Positions 53,215-63,235 of a stretch of DNA of 64,000 nucleotides are shown here, piece after piece (within the stretch, counting starts at the first letter, position 1; every line of letters starts with the position of its first letter). Both the position numbers and the translations under genes were made by a program. The DNA is from Eubacteriaceae bacterium. Its GTDB lineage: Bacteria; Bacillota; Clostridia; Eubacteriales; Eubacteriaceae. The stretch is taken from assembly GCA_030156895.1 (NCBI GenBank), contig JASGLP010000006.1, forward strand, positions 1-64,000. Reading direction: 5' to 3'. The notes under the pieces were generated by a model. That model was not told the origin of the DNA, made no database searches, and worked only from the letters and a program-made list of their open reading frames with translations.

Positions 53215-54081
53215 ATGGAGAAACTGACATCACCCCGGGTGATAAAATCAATATTGAATGAATATGATCTGCATTTTAATAAACGATATGGTCAGAACTT
53301 TCTGATAGACGAAAATATTGTTAACAAAATCGCAGAAACAGGAGAAATTACGCGAGATGATTTAATCCTGGAAATAGGTCCGGGTATAGGGACATTAACA
53401 AGTGCCTTATGCAAAAATGCCGGGAAAGTTATCAGTGTTGAAATTGATAAAAAACTGATTCCGGTTTTAAATGAAACCTTGAAAGAATTTGAGAATGTTG
53501 AAATCATCCAAGAAGATATCCTTAAACTTGATATCATTAAACTATTAGAAAAAGAAATGTTTTGCAATTTTAAAATTGTTGCAAATTTGCCATATTATAT
53601 TACGACACCAATTATTATGGGATTTCTGGAAATGGATCTGGATATCGAAAAGATGGTTTTTCTGATTCAAAAAGAAGTGGGAGAGCGTCTTTGCGCAGCG
53701 CCTGGCACTAAAGCTTATGGTTCACTCAGTATTGCTGCCCAGTTCTATGCAGATGTCGAAATCGAGTTTCTGGTTCCGGCTCAGGTTTTTATGCCAAAAC
53801 CAAAGGTTGATTCGATCGTTGTATCAATGAAAAAGAAAAAGGAACCCGATTTAATTGTTGATAATCGTCAAATGTTTTTTAAAATTGTAAAGGCTGGTTT
53901 TAATAATCGGCGTAAAACATTAATCAATTCTTTAACGACAAATACCAACTTTACAAAAGAACAGGTTCTTCAAGCACTCAACGATTGCGGGATAAGTCCA
54001 AGTATACGAGGGGAAGCCTTGACAGGGCAGGAATTTGCACAATTGGCTAATTATTTAAATAATCAAGAGAATTTGAGGTGA
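53215..54081 (+). CDS. rsmA: 16S rRNA dimethyladenosine transferase KsgA/RsmA
   Basis: 288 residues. Dimethylates the two adenines of the 16S 3' hairpin during 30S maturation. YGQNFLID, the SAM motif LEIGPGIGTLT and the catalytic NLPYYITTPI are present, with the C-terminal KAGFNNRRKTLINSL. The start ATG at 53215 follows AAAGGG; an in-frame codon 13 positions earlier has no site. It is followed after 4 bases by the ABC genes. Confidence 0.96.
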   Translation: MEKLTSPRVIKSILNEYDLHFNKRYGQNFLIDENIVNKIAETGEITRDDLILEIGPGIGTLTSALCKNAGKVISVEIDKKLIPVLNETLKEFENVEIIQEDILKLDIIKLLEKEMFCNFKIVANLPYYITTPIIMGFLEMDLDIEKMVFLIQKEVGERLCAAPGTKAYGSLSIAAQFYADVEIEFLVPAQVFMPKPKVDSIVVSMKKKKEPDLIVDNRQMFFKIVKAGFNNRRKTLINSLTTNTNFTKEQVLQALNDCGISPSIRGEALTGQEFAQLANYLNNQENLR

Positions 54082-54085
54082 TCAA

Positions 54086-54988
54086 ATGATTGAAGCACAG
54101 GATTTGACTTTGAAATACATGAATGGTAATGGCGTCTTTGATTTAAATTTCAAAGTGGAAAAAGGCGAAGTAGTCGGCTTTATTGGACCAGATAATGCTG
54201 GCAAAACAACAACTGTTAGAATTCTTATGGGATTTCATAGAAGTAGTAGAGGGCAGGCTCTAATTAATGGCATGAATACCTATTTGAAAGCGCCCGCAAT
54301 AAAAAAATCTCTGGGTTATATCTCAGATGATCCGGCTTTTTTTGAAGGTATGCGGGTTAAATCCTACTTGAATTTTATGGGTCGATTACGCCGTTTGAAT
54401 TCGGCAAACTATGAAAAGCGTCGTGCTGAGCTTGCGGAGACTTTCAGCCTCGATCTTGCCAGTAAAATTGATCGCATGAACAGCGAAGAAAAACAAAAAG
54501 TGTCAATTGTATCAGCTTTTTTGCATAACCCCGACGTTTATATTTTAGATGAACCTTTTAATCATTTGAATCCTGCTTTGCAAAGTCAATTGGCCAATCT
54601 AATCATCGAAGAAAAGAAAAAAGGAAAGACCTTCTTCCTGACCTCACAGATGTTTTCAGAAGTAGAACGAGTAGCCGATCGAATTGCGTTAGTTCGCTCA
54701 GGTAAAATGATAGAAATTGATGATGTCATCTCGCTGAAAGCCAAAGAAATTAAATCCTATCGGGTTAAATTTGCGGAGCCGCCAAATCTGGAGCAGTTTA
54801 AAAAATTTGGCTTTGGCTTCAAACGGATTAATGCCACAGATTTTGAAATTTATGCTCCTGGCAATAGGATTGATGCGCTTGTAAAGGTACTGTCACATGA
54901 GAAGGTTCTGATTTTTAATTCGAATGAACAAACCCTGGAAGAATCATTTCAGAAATTTTATTCTCGGAAAGAAGAGGCAATTCAATGA
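54086..54988 (+). CDS. ABC-2 type ATP-binding protein with diverged motifs
   Basis: 300 residues. The Walker A loop is GPDNAGKTT, changed from the common GPNGAGKST. The signature segment reads MNSEEKQKVSIVSAF in place of LSGGQ-type. Walker B is VYILDEPFNHLNP and a C-terminal DUF4162-like domain follows. Walker A lysine and the Walker B aspartate-glutamate are kept, so ATP binding is likely. The altered signature may weaken hydrolysis. GAGGTGATC stands before the ATG. The permease gene overlaps its end by 4 bases. Confidence 0.88.
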   Translation: MIEAQDLTLKYMNGNGVFDLNFKVEKGEVVGFIGPDNAGKTTTVRILMGFHRSSRGQALINGMNTYLKAPAIKKSLGYISDDPAFFEGMRVKSYLNFMGRLRRLNSANYEKRRAELAETFSLDLASKIDRMNSEEKQKVSIVSAFLHNPDVYILDEPFNHLNPALQSQLANLIIEEKKKGKTFFLTSQMFSEVERVADRIALVRSGKMIEIDDVISLKAKEIKSYRVKFAEPPNLEQFKKFGFGFKRINATDFEIYAPGNRIDALVKVLSHEKVLIFNSNEQTLEESFQKFYSRKEEAIQ

Positions 54989-55785
54989 GTTTACCCTTAT
55001 TCTTAAAAAATATAAAAGATAATTTTCTTTTTTTATTGATCTTCATGTTCTTAATGAATGTCTATCTGGCTGTTTTAATTTATATGTATGACCCATCAGG
55101 AATGGGCGCATTCAATGACATTGTTTCATTTTTGCCAAATCGTTTGGTTGTGTTTTTAGACCTGGCAACAATTGACAGCAGTATGACTGGTTTTTTAGGG
55201 GGATTGTTTTATGGATTGCCGATATATGTTTTCCCCATGATATATTGTATTGTAATGGGAAATCGGCTTGTAACAAAGTATATTTATGATGGTTCCTTTG
55301 CCTGCTTCTTAGAAACACCTAATAGCCGGATAAAAATAATCACAACTCAGGCAGTTTATCTGATACTCTCAATTGGCCTTCTTTTTCTCAGTATCCAAAT
55401 CGTTGGTGGTCAAATGAGTGAAATGATGTATCCGGGTGTGTTGGATGCTGCTTTGTTCACGCAGATGAATGTTGGCGCCGCTTTTATGACAACAGCAATT
55501 GCTATGATCAATTTCTTTTTTGGATGTATTTTCAACGATTCAAAACTGACAATGTTTTTTTCCACGGCTTTTCCGGTTCTGTTTTTTATGCTGACTTTCT
55601 TAAGCGGGCTTTCTGACCGCTTTGCAGCACTTAAAAACTTTTCAATCTACAGCGTCTATAATGGTGCTGCAATTGGGATCGGTCAGGCAGACGTTTCATC
55701 TGTGATTGCTTTTTTTTCAGCGGCCATAGTCTTGTCTTTAGCTGCAAGCCTTGGTGTGTTTTTTATGAAACGCCTGCCGATATAA
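54985..55785 (+). CDS. ABC-2 type permease
   Basis: 266 residues, six hydrophobic helices (for example FLFLLIFMFLMNVYLAVLIY, FPMIYCIVMG). It forms an exporter with the ATPase before it. No substrate motif visible. Confidence 0.85.
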   Translation: MSLPLFLKNIKDNFLFLLIFMFLMNVYLAVLIYMYDPSGMGAFNDIVSFLPNRLVVFLDLATIDSSMTGFLGGLFYGLPIYVFPMIYCIVMGNRLVTKYIYDGSFACFLETPNSRIKIITTQAVYLILSIGLLFLSIQIVGGQMSEMMYPGVLDAALFTQMNVGAAFMTTAIAMINFFFGCIFNDSKLTMFFSTAFPVLFFMLTFLSGLSDRFAALKNFSIYSVYNGAAIGIGQADVSSVIAFFSAAIVLSLAASLGVFFMKRLPI

Positions 55786-55790
55786 GGTTT

Positions 55791-56684
55791 TTATTCGATG
55801 GTATTTTGTAGGATCCCCAGTGATTCGATTTCTGCTTCAATAATATCACCACGTTTTAAAAATTGTGGCGGGTTCATAGCAAAGCCAACACCAGCCGGTG
55901 TCCCGGTCAGGATTATATCACCAGGTAAAAGGGTCAGTCCTTGTGATAAATCGCTGATAATGCTGGGAATGTCAAAAATCATCTGACTGGTATTGGAGTG
56001 CTGACGTAATTCACCATTGACACGACTGCGAATATCAAGCGCCAGCGGTAGTGGCAGATCTGATTTATGAATGATTGCAGGCCCCAAGGGACAAAAAGTA
56101 TCAAGGCTTTTTCCCTTATACCATTGCGCGTGCTTTTTCTGTAAATCACGAGCGGTGATATCATTGGCAATCGTATAACCAAAAATATAGTCCTCAGCAT
56201 CCGTTTTCGGAATGTCTGAACCGGCTTTACCAATAATAATGGCTAGTTCCACTTCATAATCAACTTGCTTGGTTGTGTTTGGGTGAGACAAGACAACGGT
56301 ATTGGGACCGGTGACGGCAGTTGGAAGCTTGGAAAAATAAATCGGATTCTCTGGCAAATCGACCAGAGTAGGGATATTCTTAATCTCTTTAGCGTGTTCT
56401 GCGTAGTTCTTGCCGAGACAGAAGATATTACGTTTGGGCTGTGGAATAGGTGCCAGCAGACGAATTTGTTGGGTGGAAATGCCGAGTTCAGGGTGTTCAG
56501 ATAGTGTTTTTTTGACTTTGTCAATGAGATCAGGGGAAGCAATTTCGATAAAATCAGTCAACTGTTCTGGCAGACTGGTATTTAAAAGTTTCCCCAGAGT
56601 TTTTAGTGGAATGACTTTTGTCGAATCAGTGTTTAAAATGCCACCTTCTTTAAAAGCATTATATTGGTAAGTTATAAATTTCAT
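55791..56684 (-). CDS. Fumarylacetoacetate hydrolase family protein
   Basis: 297 residues. C-terminal FAH fold with metal ligands in VDYEVELAIIIGK and DITARDLQ, plus KGKSLDTFCPLGP and DIILTGTPAGVG. Members include 2-hydroxyhepta-2,4-diene-dioate isomerases, acylpyruvases and oxaloacetate decarboxylases/tautomerases; the substrate here is unknown. The ATG at 56684 follows AAAGGAG. Convergent with the ABC genes; the gap is 5 bases. Confidence 0.9.
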   Translation of the reverse strand: MKFITYQYNAFKEGGILNTDSTKVIPLKTLGKLLNTSLPEQLTDFIEIASPDLIDKVKKTLSEHPELGISTQQIRLLAPIPQPKRNIFCLGKNYAEHAKEIKNIPTLVDLPENPIYFSKLPTAVTGPNTVVLSHPNTTKQVDYEVELAIIIGKAGSDIPKTDAEDYIFGYTIANDITARDLQKKHAQWYKGKSLDTFCPLGPAIIHKSDLPLPLALDIRSRVNGELRQHSNTSQMIFDIPSIISDLSQGLTLLPGDIILTGTPAGVGFAMNPPQFLKRGDIIEAEIESLGILQNTIE

Positions 56685-56787
56685 AAGAATCTCCTTTTTG
56701 CTTATCATAACACGATTTGTTGTGAATTCCAACTGAATGTTGGGCAAAATAATATCTGCAGAAGACGGTATCTTACATTAAAGAATG

Positions 56788-56816
56788 TTGACAAAAGTTC
56801 GGATTTAAATTATTAT
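56788..56816 (+). promoter_or_regulatory. Promoter of the pyr operon
   Basis: TTGACA, 17-base spacer, TATTAT, start near 56823, giving a leader of about 135 bases. Confidence 0.8.
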
Positions 56817-56831
56817 TACACTAATATCAAT

Positions 56832-56930
56832 ATGCATGCTTGCAAGCGTGGCGTAGAAGTATAGATAAAAGAGACCTGATTTGGAAATGACACTGACGAT
56901 GTATGCCGCTAAAAGAGCGGCTAGTTTTTT
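56832..56930 (+). promoter_or_regulatory. pyr leader with terminator-like hairpin (attenuator)
   Basis: A hairpin GCCGCT / AGCGGC (56905-56921, loop AAAAG) is followed by TAGTTTTTT, 29 bases before pyrB. An upstream segment AGCGTGGC (56845-56852) could pair with its left arm as an antiterminator. A 10-codon frame (ATG at 56832, TAG at 56862) overlaps that segment. I see no convincing PyrR binding loop. UTP-sensitive or PyrR-like attenuation is inference. Confidence 0.55.
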
Positions 56931-56958
56931 GTCCGAGAATAAAAATAGGAGGAATTCC

Positions 56959-57888
56959 ATGTTAAAAGGTAGACATTTGATCGAACCCGGAGATTTTGAA
57001 ATAGATGAAATAGAATCAATTATGCAGCTGGCTGATAAGATAATTGCAAATCCAGAAGATTATTCGATGGTTTGTAAAGGGAAATTATTAGCCAGCCTTT
57101 TTTATGAGCCATCAACTCGAACACGATTCAGTTTTGAAGCAGCCATGCTTCGACTTGGAGGGCAGCTGATTGGTTTTGATGATCCCAACACTTCCTCAGT
57201 TTCAAAAGGGGAAAGCCTTGGCGATACAATCAAAACCATTGGCTGTTATGCAGATATTGCAGTTATTCGACATCCGCGCGAAGGAACCGCAAAATTAGTT
57301 TCACAATATGCTGATGAAATGCCAATTATTAATGCTGGAGATGGGGGGCATGAACATCCAACTCAAACACTGACAGATATTTTAACCATTCGAAACTATA
57401 AAGGTGGTTGTAATAATCACGTGGTTGGGGTTTGCGGTGACTTGTTGTTTGGCCGAACCATTCACTCTTTGGTTAAGACACTTAATCGTTATGAAAATAT
57501 TCGCTTTGTTTTTATTTCTCCCAAGGAACTAAAAATGCCTGAACATATCCTTACTTATTTAAGTCCTGATTGCTATACTGAGACCAATAATCTTGATGAA
57601 GTAATTGGCGATCTTGATATTTTATATATGTCCAGAGTACAGCGTGAGCGTTTTGTCAATGAAGAAGAATACTTACGCTTAAAAAATTATTACATATTAG
57701 ACAAGAAAAAAATGAAAAAGGCAAAGCAGGACATGATTGTTATGCATCCCCTGCCCAGGGTCAATGAAATCGCCCAGGAAGTAGATGATGATAGCCGTGC
57801 CGTTTATTTTAAACAGGCAAAAATGGGAATGTATGTGCGAATGGCTTTAATTGCCAAATTACTTGGCGTGGAGGACAAAAATGATTAA
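56959..57888 (+). CDS. pyrB: PyrB, aspartate carbamoyltransferase catalytic subunit
   Basis: 309 residues. Carbamoyl phosphate site [12 protein letters not shown] and [19 protein letters not shown]-like and HPLPRVNEI motifs are in place. The start at 56959 follows TAGGAGG; in-frame codons upstream pass through the leader hairpin and are not coding. It overlaps pyrI by 8 bases, supporting a PyrB-PyrI holoenzyme. Confidence 0.96.
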   Translation: MLKGRHLIEPGDFEIDEIESIMQLADKIIANPEDYSMVCKGKLLASLFYEPSTRTRFSFEAAMLRLGGQLIGFDDPNTSSVSKGESLGDTIKTIGCYADIAVIRHPREGTAKLVSQYADEMPIINAGDGGHEHPTQTLTDILTIRNYKGGCNNHVVGVCGDLLFGRTIHSLVKTLNRYENIRFVFISPKELKMPEHILTYLSPDCYTETNNLDEVIGDLDILYMSRVQRERFVNEEEYLRLKNYYILDKKKMKKAKQDMIVMHPLPRVNEIAQEVDDDSRAVYFKQAKMGMYVRMALIAKLLGVEDKND

Positions 57889-58315
57889 TGTTTCAAAACT
57901 GAAAAAGGGAATTATTATTGACCATATTGAGTCAGGTCATGGTTTTGAGATTTTCAAAGCACTGCATTTAAATGACATTGATGACGTAGTGGTACTGCTC
58001 AAGAAAATTCCCAGTAAAAAAATGGGGCAAAAGGACTTGATCAAAATCGAAACAGATATGGAAATTAATATGAATGTCCTGGGCTTAATTGATCCTAATG
58101 TCACCATCAATTTTGTGAAAGATGGTGAAATGGTAAAAAAGATAAAACTATCCCTGCCTAAGGTGGTTAAAGGTATTATGACCTGTAAGAATCCTCGTTG
58201 TATCACACAATATGAAGAGATTAAAGACATTAAGTTTTATCTTGTCAATGAAGAAACGAGACAATATCGATGTGAGTACTGCGATGCTTATACCACGTTT
58301 ATAGAAGCGGATTGA
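57881..58315 (+). CDS. pyrI: PyrI, aspartate carbamoyltransferase regulatory subunit
   Basis: 144 residues. N-terminal nucleotide-binding part ([17 protein letters not shown]) and C-terminal zinc domain with the four cysteines in CKNPRC and CEYC. It confers CTP/ATP control. GCGTGGAGG precedes the ATG. Confidence 0.96.
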   Translation: MINVSKLKKGIIIDHIESGHGFEIFKALHLNDIDDVVVLLKKIPSKKMGQKDLIKIETDMEINMNVLGLIDPNVTINFVKDGEMVKKIKLSLPKVVKGIMTCKNPRCITQYEEIKDIKFYLVNEETRQYRCEYCDAYTTFIEAD

Positions 58316-58342
58316 GGGCAATAACTGTAAAAGGAGAATGAT

Positions 58343-59512
58343 ATGAGAAGGCTCATCACAAATGTTGAAATTGTAGATAGTAACGGTAGACGCCCCGGAA
58401 AAGTATTGATTGAAGATTCGCGAATCAAAAAAGTCTACAAAGAAAAAGGGATGGTCAAATCAAGCTTTGATCAGGAAATTGATGGCCGAGGCTTAATCTT
58501 GATGCCAGGTTTTATCGACATGCACTGTCATTTAAGAGAACCGGGCTTTGAATATAAAGAGACCATTGAAAGTGGAATGAACGCGGCCTTAAAAGGCGGT
58601 TATACAAGTCTGGTGGCAATGGCAAACACAAATCCGATAATGGATTCGGCTGAGCTGATCAAAGAAAATCTGGATAAATCTAAGGCTTTAAATCTTTGTC
58701 AGTTAATTCAGGTTTCTGCTTTGACTAAATCATTTGGTGATCAGGAGTTGGTTGATGTAAAAAACATCCGTCCTCTGACGCCAGTTTTCTCAAATGATGG
58801 TGTTTCAGTTTTTTCAGAAAAGCTAATGATAGCAGGACTAAAAGCTTCAATTGAAGAGAATTTCACGCTCTTAACGCATTGTCAACCCGAAACAGAATTG
58901 GTTAAACGCGATCTTAAACTGCTTGAAGAATATGGCGGTCATCTTCACATCTGTCATATCAGTAAAAAAGATACCCTGGATCTTATTCGACTCGCAAAAG
59001 CTAAGGGGCTGGATGTAACTTGCGAAGTGACACCGCATCATTTGTTTGCATCGGGAATGGATTATAAGGTTAATCCTTCATTTCGCACCTATCCAGATCG
59101 CCGGGCATTGATAGAAGGGATTAAAGATGGTATGGTGGATATGTGTGGAACAGATCATGCCCCACATACGCAAGAAGACAAGACAAAAGGGGCTCCGGGA
59201 ATCAATAATTTTGAAATGGCTTTTTCAATGTACTATACTGTTTTTAAACAGAATGATATAGGAATTGAAAAACTGAGTGAAATGCTGAGTTTAAAACCGG
59301 CTTCCCGATTAGGCATTAAAGCCGGGCTGATAAAAGAGAACTATCCGGCAGATCTTGTACTGGTTGATCTGAACTGGAGTGGGAAAATTGATCCCAAAAC
59401 GTTTATTTCCAAAAGCAAAAACAATCCTTTTGGGAATGAAACGCTAAGCGGACAAATTAAAATGACGATTGTAGGGGGGGAAGTAAAATATGATAATGGA
59501 TCGCTTGTATAA
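58343..59512 (+). CDS. pyrC: PyrC, dihydroorotase
   Basis: 389 residues, class I amidohydrolase type. Zinc ligands in PGFIDMHCHLREPG, THCQPE, LHICHIS and CGTDHAPH. AAAAGGAG before the ATG. It overlaps pyrF by 23 bases. Confidence 0.96.
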   Translation: MRRLITNVEIVDSNGRRPGKVLIEDSRIKKVYKEKGMVKSSFDQEIDGRGLILMPGFIDMHCHLREPGFEYKETIESGMNAALKGGYTSLVAMANTNPIMDSAELIKENLDKSKALNLCQLIQVSALTKSFGDQELVDVKNIRPLTPVFSNDGVSVFSEKLMIAGLKASIEENFTLLTHCQPETELVKRDLKLLEEYGGHLHICHISKKDTLDLIRLAKAKGLDVTCEVTPHHLFASGMDYKVNPSFRTYPDRRALIEGIKDGMVDMCGTDHAPHTQEDKTKGAPGINNFEMAFSMYYTVFKQNDIGIEKLSEMLSLKPASRLGIKAGLIKENYPADLVLVDLNWSGKIDPKTFISKSKNNPFGNETLSGQIKMTIVGGEVKYDNGSLV

Positions 59513-60341
59513 TGAAGCCCTAAAGAAGGGACCTGTCTGTGTTGGCCTAGATTCAACCTTAAAGTTTTTACCCAAATATTTACTGGATCAGGATCTTTCG
59601 GATGGGGAAAAAATATTATTGTTTAACAAAAAAATAATTGATGCAACTACCGATCTCGCTGCCTGTTATAAGGTGCAAATTGCCTGTTATGAGGCATTGG
59701 GCTTGGATGGCCTTAAAGCATACAGCCAAACAGTTAAATATGCGAGAAATAAAGGAAATATCGTGATTGGTGATGTCAAACGCGGGGATATTTCATCAAC
59801 TGGTCAGCAATATGCTATAGGCCATTTTACTGGTGATTTCGAAGTGGATATTATGACCATTAACGCCTATATGGGTGAAGATGCTGTTTCACCTTATTAT
59901 CCCTACTTGAAAGATAAAGGCTTATTTATTCTGCAAAGAACCTCAAATCCATCGGCTGCCGATCTACAAAATCGTGACTCAGAGGGAAAGACAATTTATG
60001 AAGTGATGGGTGAAAAGATTGAAAATTGGGGTCAGCCCTTTAGAGGCCAATCCGGATTTTCTGCCATTGGTGCTGTAGTGGGTTTAACATGCCCTGAAGA
60101 ATTTGAAAGAATTCAGGAACTCTCTCCACACACTTATTTTTTAGTGCCTGGTTATGGTGCACAAGGTGGTACCGGCCAGGATATTGCAAAAATTCTTAAA
60201 AAATCATCCTGCGCAGTCGTTAATTCTTCGCGGGGCCTAATTACGGCTCACCAGAAATTAGGCTGTGAAGGTGAATTATTTGCAGATCATATTAGAAATG
60301 CTACGCTTGCCATGAAGGAGGATATTCTTAAATGGCTTTAA
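59490..60341 (+). CDS. pyrF: PyrF, orotidine 5'-phosphate decarboxylase (type 2)
   Basis: 283 residues, the longer subfamily. Catalytic block VIGDVKRGDISSTG and the phosphate-binding PGYGAQGGTGQD. Within the pyrC end a GGGGGG-rich stretch serves as the ribosome site. It overlaps pyrK by 10 bases. Confidence 0.95.
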   Translation: MIMDRLYNEALKKGPVCVGLDSTLKFLPKYLLDQDLSDGEKILLFNKKIIDATTDLAACYKVQIACYEALGLDGLKAYSQTVKYARNKGNIVIGDVKRGDISSTGQQYAIGHFTGDFEVDIMTINAYMGEDAVSPYYPYLKDKGLFILQRTSNPSAADLQNRDSEGKTIYEVMGEKIENWGQPFRGQSGFSAIGAVVGLTCPEEFERIQELSPHTYFLVPGYGAQGGTGQDIAKILKKSSCAVVNSSRGLITAHQKLGCEGELFADHIRNATLAMKEDILKWL

Positions 60342-61036
60342 TACTCGAAAATCAAGAATTGCAGCCAGGAATTATGAAAATGACCTTGGCATATCAGGAA
60401 AAAAACGTCCGACCGGGGCAGTTTTTTATGCTGCGGGCTTGGGATAAAGATCCTCTTTTATCAAGACCCATAAGCGTATATGATTATCAACCGGGTAAAC
60501 TTAGTTTTCTCTATCAGGTAGTTGGAAAAGGCACCGCTATTTTAAAAGAACTAAGAAGTGGAAATGAGCTTGAAATTCAGGGGCCATACGGGAATGGTTT
60601 TCCGCAAATAGATACTGATCTGCTTATAATTGGCGGTGGGATTGGCATTGCTCCGCTTTTTTATCTGGCAAGAGATTTCAAGACGAAAAATCCACATAAA
60701 AAATGTCGGGCATATTTAGGTTTTAGAGATAATCCATATGTTACTGAAGCTTTTGAAGCAATTTGCGATGAGGTCGTTATAAATGTTGGCGGAATCATCA
60801 CGGATGATGTGAAAACCAATAATTCTGAAACGGTAATGACCTGTGGTCCAGAAATCATGATGAAAGCGGTCTCAAAGATTATACCCGATAGCACAAATGT
60901 TTATGTCTCATTAGAAGCTCACATGGCCTGTGGCATTGGCGCCTGTCTGGGGTGTAGCTGTCAGACGAAAAATGGCAACAAAAAAGTTTGCAAGGATGGC
61001 CCCGTTTTTTTAAGGGAGGAGGTTTTTGATGTCTAA
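60332..61036 (+). CDS. pyrK: PyrK, dihydroorotate dehydrogenase electron-transfer subunit
   Basis: 234 residues. FAD site RPISVYDY, NAD-type IGGGIGIAPLFYLA and the 2Fe-2S cluster cysteines CGIGACLGCSC and VCKDGPVF. It passes electrons from PyrD to NAD, marking this as the class 1B enzyme of Gram-positive bacteria. Confidence 0.96.
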   Translation: MALILENQELQPGIMKMTLAYQEKNVRPGQFFMLRAWDKDPLLSRPISVYDYQPGKLSFLYQVVGKGTAILKELRSGNELEIQGPYGNGFPQIDTDLLIIGGGIGIAPLFYLARDFKTKNPHKKCRAYLGFRDNPYVTEAFEAICDEVVINVGGIITDDVKTNNSETVMTCGPEIMMKAVSKIIPDSTNVYVSLEAHMACGIGACLGCSCQTKNGNKKVCKDGPVFLREEVFDV

Positions 61037-61934
61037 TCCGTTAATGACAAAATTCAATGGTATTGAATTTAAAAATCCTGTGATTCCAGCATCAGGAACT
61101 TTTGGCTTTGGCAGAGAATACGAAGCATTTTATGATTTGAACAGCCTGGGTGGTTTGTGTACAAAAGGACTAACCCTGGAAGCGCGACCCGGAAATAATG
61201 GTATGAGATTATGGGAAACTCCGGCTGGTCTGATGAACAGTATTGGACTTGAAAATCCGGGAATGGATGCTTTTATTAAAAATGAATGGCCACATCTTAA
61301 AAATTTAGAAGCCGTCACAATTATTAATGTTGGTGGAAAAGATGAATCAAGCTATCTGGAAGCGATTGAAAAACTCAATGATCTGGATGTCCAACTGATT
61401 GAGTTGAATATTTCTTGCCCCAATGTAAAAGCAGGTGGTATGGCTTATGGTATTAAAGCAAGTATGGCCGAAGATATTACAAAAAAGGTTGTGGCAGTGT
61501 CAAAACATCCAATTATGGTCAAGCTCTCACCTAATGGAGAATCCATCACTGATATTGCAAAAGCATGTGAATCAGCAGGTGCCACGGGTTTATCACTAAT
61601 CAATACCGTTCAGGGGATGGCAATTGACTACAAAAAAAAGAAAGCTGTTTTTGACAATCTTTATGCCGGACTATCCGGACCCGCCGTCAAGCCGATCGCT
61701 CTGAGAATGGCACATCAGGTCTGTCGGGCAGTTAATATTCCAGTTATGGCCATGGGCGGCATTTCTGATTGGCAGGATGCTCTGGAGTTTATTATGGTTG
61801 GTGCTACTTGTATACAAATTGGGACGGTGAATTTTAACCATCCTAAAGCTGCAATTGAAATGATTGCAGGACTAGAAAAGTATTGTCATGATGAAGGGCT
61901 TAAAAATATTTCAGAAGTCCGGGGAATTATTTAA
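61029..61934 (+). CDS. pyrD: PyrD, dihydroorotate dehydrogenase class 1B catalytic subunit
   Basis: 301 residues, FMN TIM barrel. PVIPASGTFGFGREY, the active cysteine in ELNISCPNVKAGG and MAMGGISDWQDALEF are visible. ATG 61029 follows GGAGGAGG; a TTG one codon earlier is unlikely. Its product pairs with PyrK, which it overlaps by 8 bases. Confidence 0.96.
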   Translation: MSNPLMTKFNGIEFKNPVIPASGTFGFGREYEAFYDLNSLGGLCTKGLTLEARPGNNGMRLWETPAGLMNSIGLENPGMDAFIKNEWPHLKNLEAVTIINVGGKDESSYLEAIEKLNDLDVQLIELNISCPNVKAGGMAYGIKASMAEDITKKVVAVSKHPIMVKLSPNGESITDIAKACESAGATGLSLINTVQGMAIDYKKKKAVFDNLYAGLSGPAVKPIALRMAHQVCRAVNIPVMAMGGISDWQDALEFIMVGATCIQIGTVNFNHPKAAIEMIAGLEKYCHDEGLKNISEVRGII

Positions 61935-61967
61935 GAATTTAAGAAAAATACAGAAATGAGGATTACA

Positions 61968-62543
61968 ATGAGTCAAGATATATTAGAAATTTTAAAAGAA
62001 ACTGATGCTTTTTTAGAAGGACATTTTCTACTGTCTTCCGGTAAGCATTCTGATCAATATGTGCAGTGTGCCAAAGTTTTAAGATTTCCTGATCAAGCAG
62101 AAAAAGTATTGAAACCTGTTGTTGAACAACTAAAAAGCCTTAAGATTGATAAGGTGGTGGGCCCTGCGATGGGCGGTGTAATCGTATCTTATGAGATTGG
62201 CAGACAGCTTGGTAAAGAATCGATTTTTACCGAACGAAAAGACGGTGTTATGGAACTGCGACGAGGTTTTGAGATTAAAGCAGGTGAAAGAGTAATTATC
62301 ACTGAAGATGTGGTTACCACAGGCAAATCTACAATCGAAACAAAAAAAGTACTGGAATCTCTGGGAGCAGAAGTATTGGGTGTCGCCTGTATAGCAGATC
62401 GACGTGCTCAAGGTGTAGAAATTGATATGCCGATCTATTCAGCGATAAAACTGGAAATAACGGCTTGGGATCCCTCGGATTGTCCCGTTTGTAAAGAAAA
62501 TAAGTTACCATTGGTTAAACCGGGTTCCAGAGGAAACGCTTAA
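61968..62543 (+). CDS. pyrE: PyrE, orotate phosphoribosyltransferase
   Basis: 191 residues. PRPP site [14 protein letters not shown]; the catalytic lysine region [23 protein letters not shown] 61968 has GAGG 6 bases upstream; an ATG four codons earlier overlaps that site. It completes pyrBICFKDE. carA and carB are absent from the window. I see no strong terminator directly after it. Confidence 0.96.
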   Translation: MSQDILEILKETDAFLEGHFLLSSGKHSDQYVQCAKVLRFPDQAEKVLKPVVEQLKSLKIDKVVGPAMGGVIVSYEIGRQLGKESIFTERKDGVMELRRGFEIKAGERVIITEDVVTTGKSTIETKKVLESLGAEVLGVACIADRRAQGVEIDMPIYSAIKLEITAWDPSDCPVCKENKLPLVKPGSRGNA

Positions 62544-62671
62544 ATACTTTGTTAAAATTTTTATTTTGCAGCATTCTCATAAACAAGAGATACTATCAAG
62601 TTAAGATGTGGTATCCAAATAATTAAAATTGCATAAATTTATTATATAGAAAAATAAAACAGGAGGGAAAG

Positions 62672-63190
62672 ATGAATACAAAAAAAATAATTGCTTTAAT
62701 CAGCAAGGATTTTGAAGATCTGGAACTATGGTATCCTGTTCTTCGCTTACGTGAAGAAGGGGCGGTGGTTCATATTGTTGGGGACCAGGCAGGGAAAACT
62801 TATATTGGTAAATATGGTGTGCCCTGCGTCTCAGATTATTCATTTACTGATATCAATCCGGATGATTATGACGGTATTTTGGTGCCAGGTGGTTGGGCTC
62901 CGGATGCACTGCGTCGTTTTCCAGAGGTAATTGCTTTAGTGAAAAATATGGATGCTCGCAAACGGGCTATTGGCCAGATTTGCCATGCTGGCTGGGTTTT
63001 GATCTCAGCCGGTGTTTTAAATGGTAAAAATGTAACCAGCACACCAGGTATTAAAGACGATATGAAAAATGCCGGAGCTACCTGGCACGATGTACCGTCG
63101 ATTATTGATGGACACATTATTTCCAGTCGTCGTCCACCTGATCTACCAGAGTATATGCGAGATTATATTAAAGTCCTGAGTGAACAATAG
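62672..63190 (+). CDS. DJ-1/PfpI family protein
   Basis: 172 residues. The nucleophile elbow cysteine is in AIGQICHAGWVLISAG and the acidic residue in LISKDFEDLELWYP; GILVPGGWAPDALR is typical. Members act as proteases, deglycases or hydratases; the closest general type is the PfpI/YhbO stress group. AGGAGGG precedes the ATG. It stands alone between the pyr operon and a repeat-rich gap. Confidence 0.9.
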   Translation: MNTKKIIALISKDFEDLELWYPVLRLREEGAVVHIVGDQAGKTYIGKYGVPCVSDYSFTDINPDDYDGILVPGGWAPDALRRFPEVIALVKNMDARKRAIGQICHAGWVLISAGVLNGKNVTSTPGIKDDMKNAGATWHDVPSIIDGHIISSRRPPDLPEYMRDYIKVLSEQ

Positions 63191-63198
63191 AAGTTTAA

Positions 63199-63218
63199 AG
63201 ATCTGATTTATCAGATCT
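63199..63218 (+). terminator. Hairpin after the PfpI gene
   Basis: A perfect 8-bp stem AGATCTGA / TCAGATCT with a TTTA loop but no T tract. The same arm recurs in the terminator at 63401-63430. Confidence 0.55.
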
Positions 63219-63235
63219 CAGTGAAGACAAACCCC

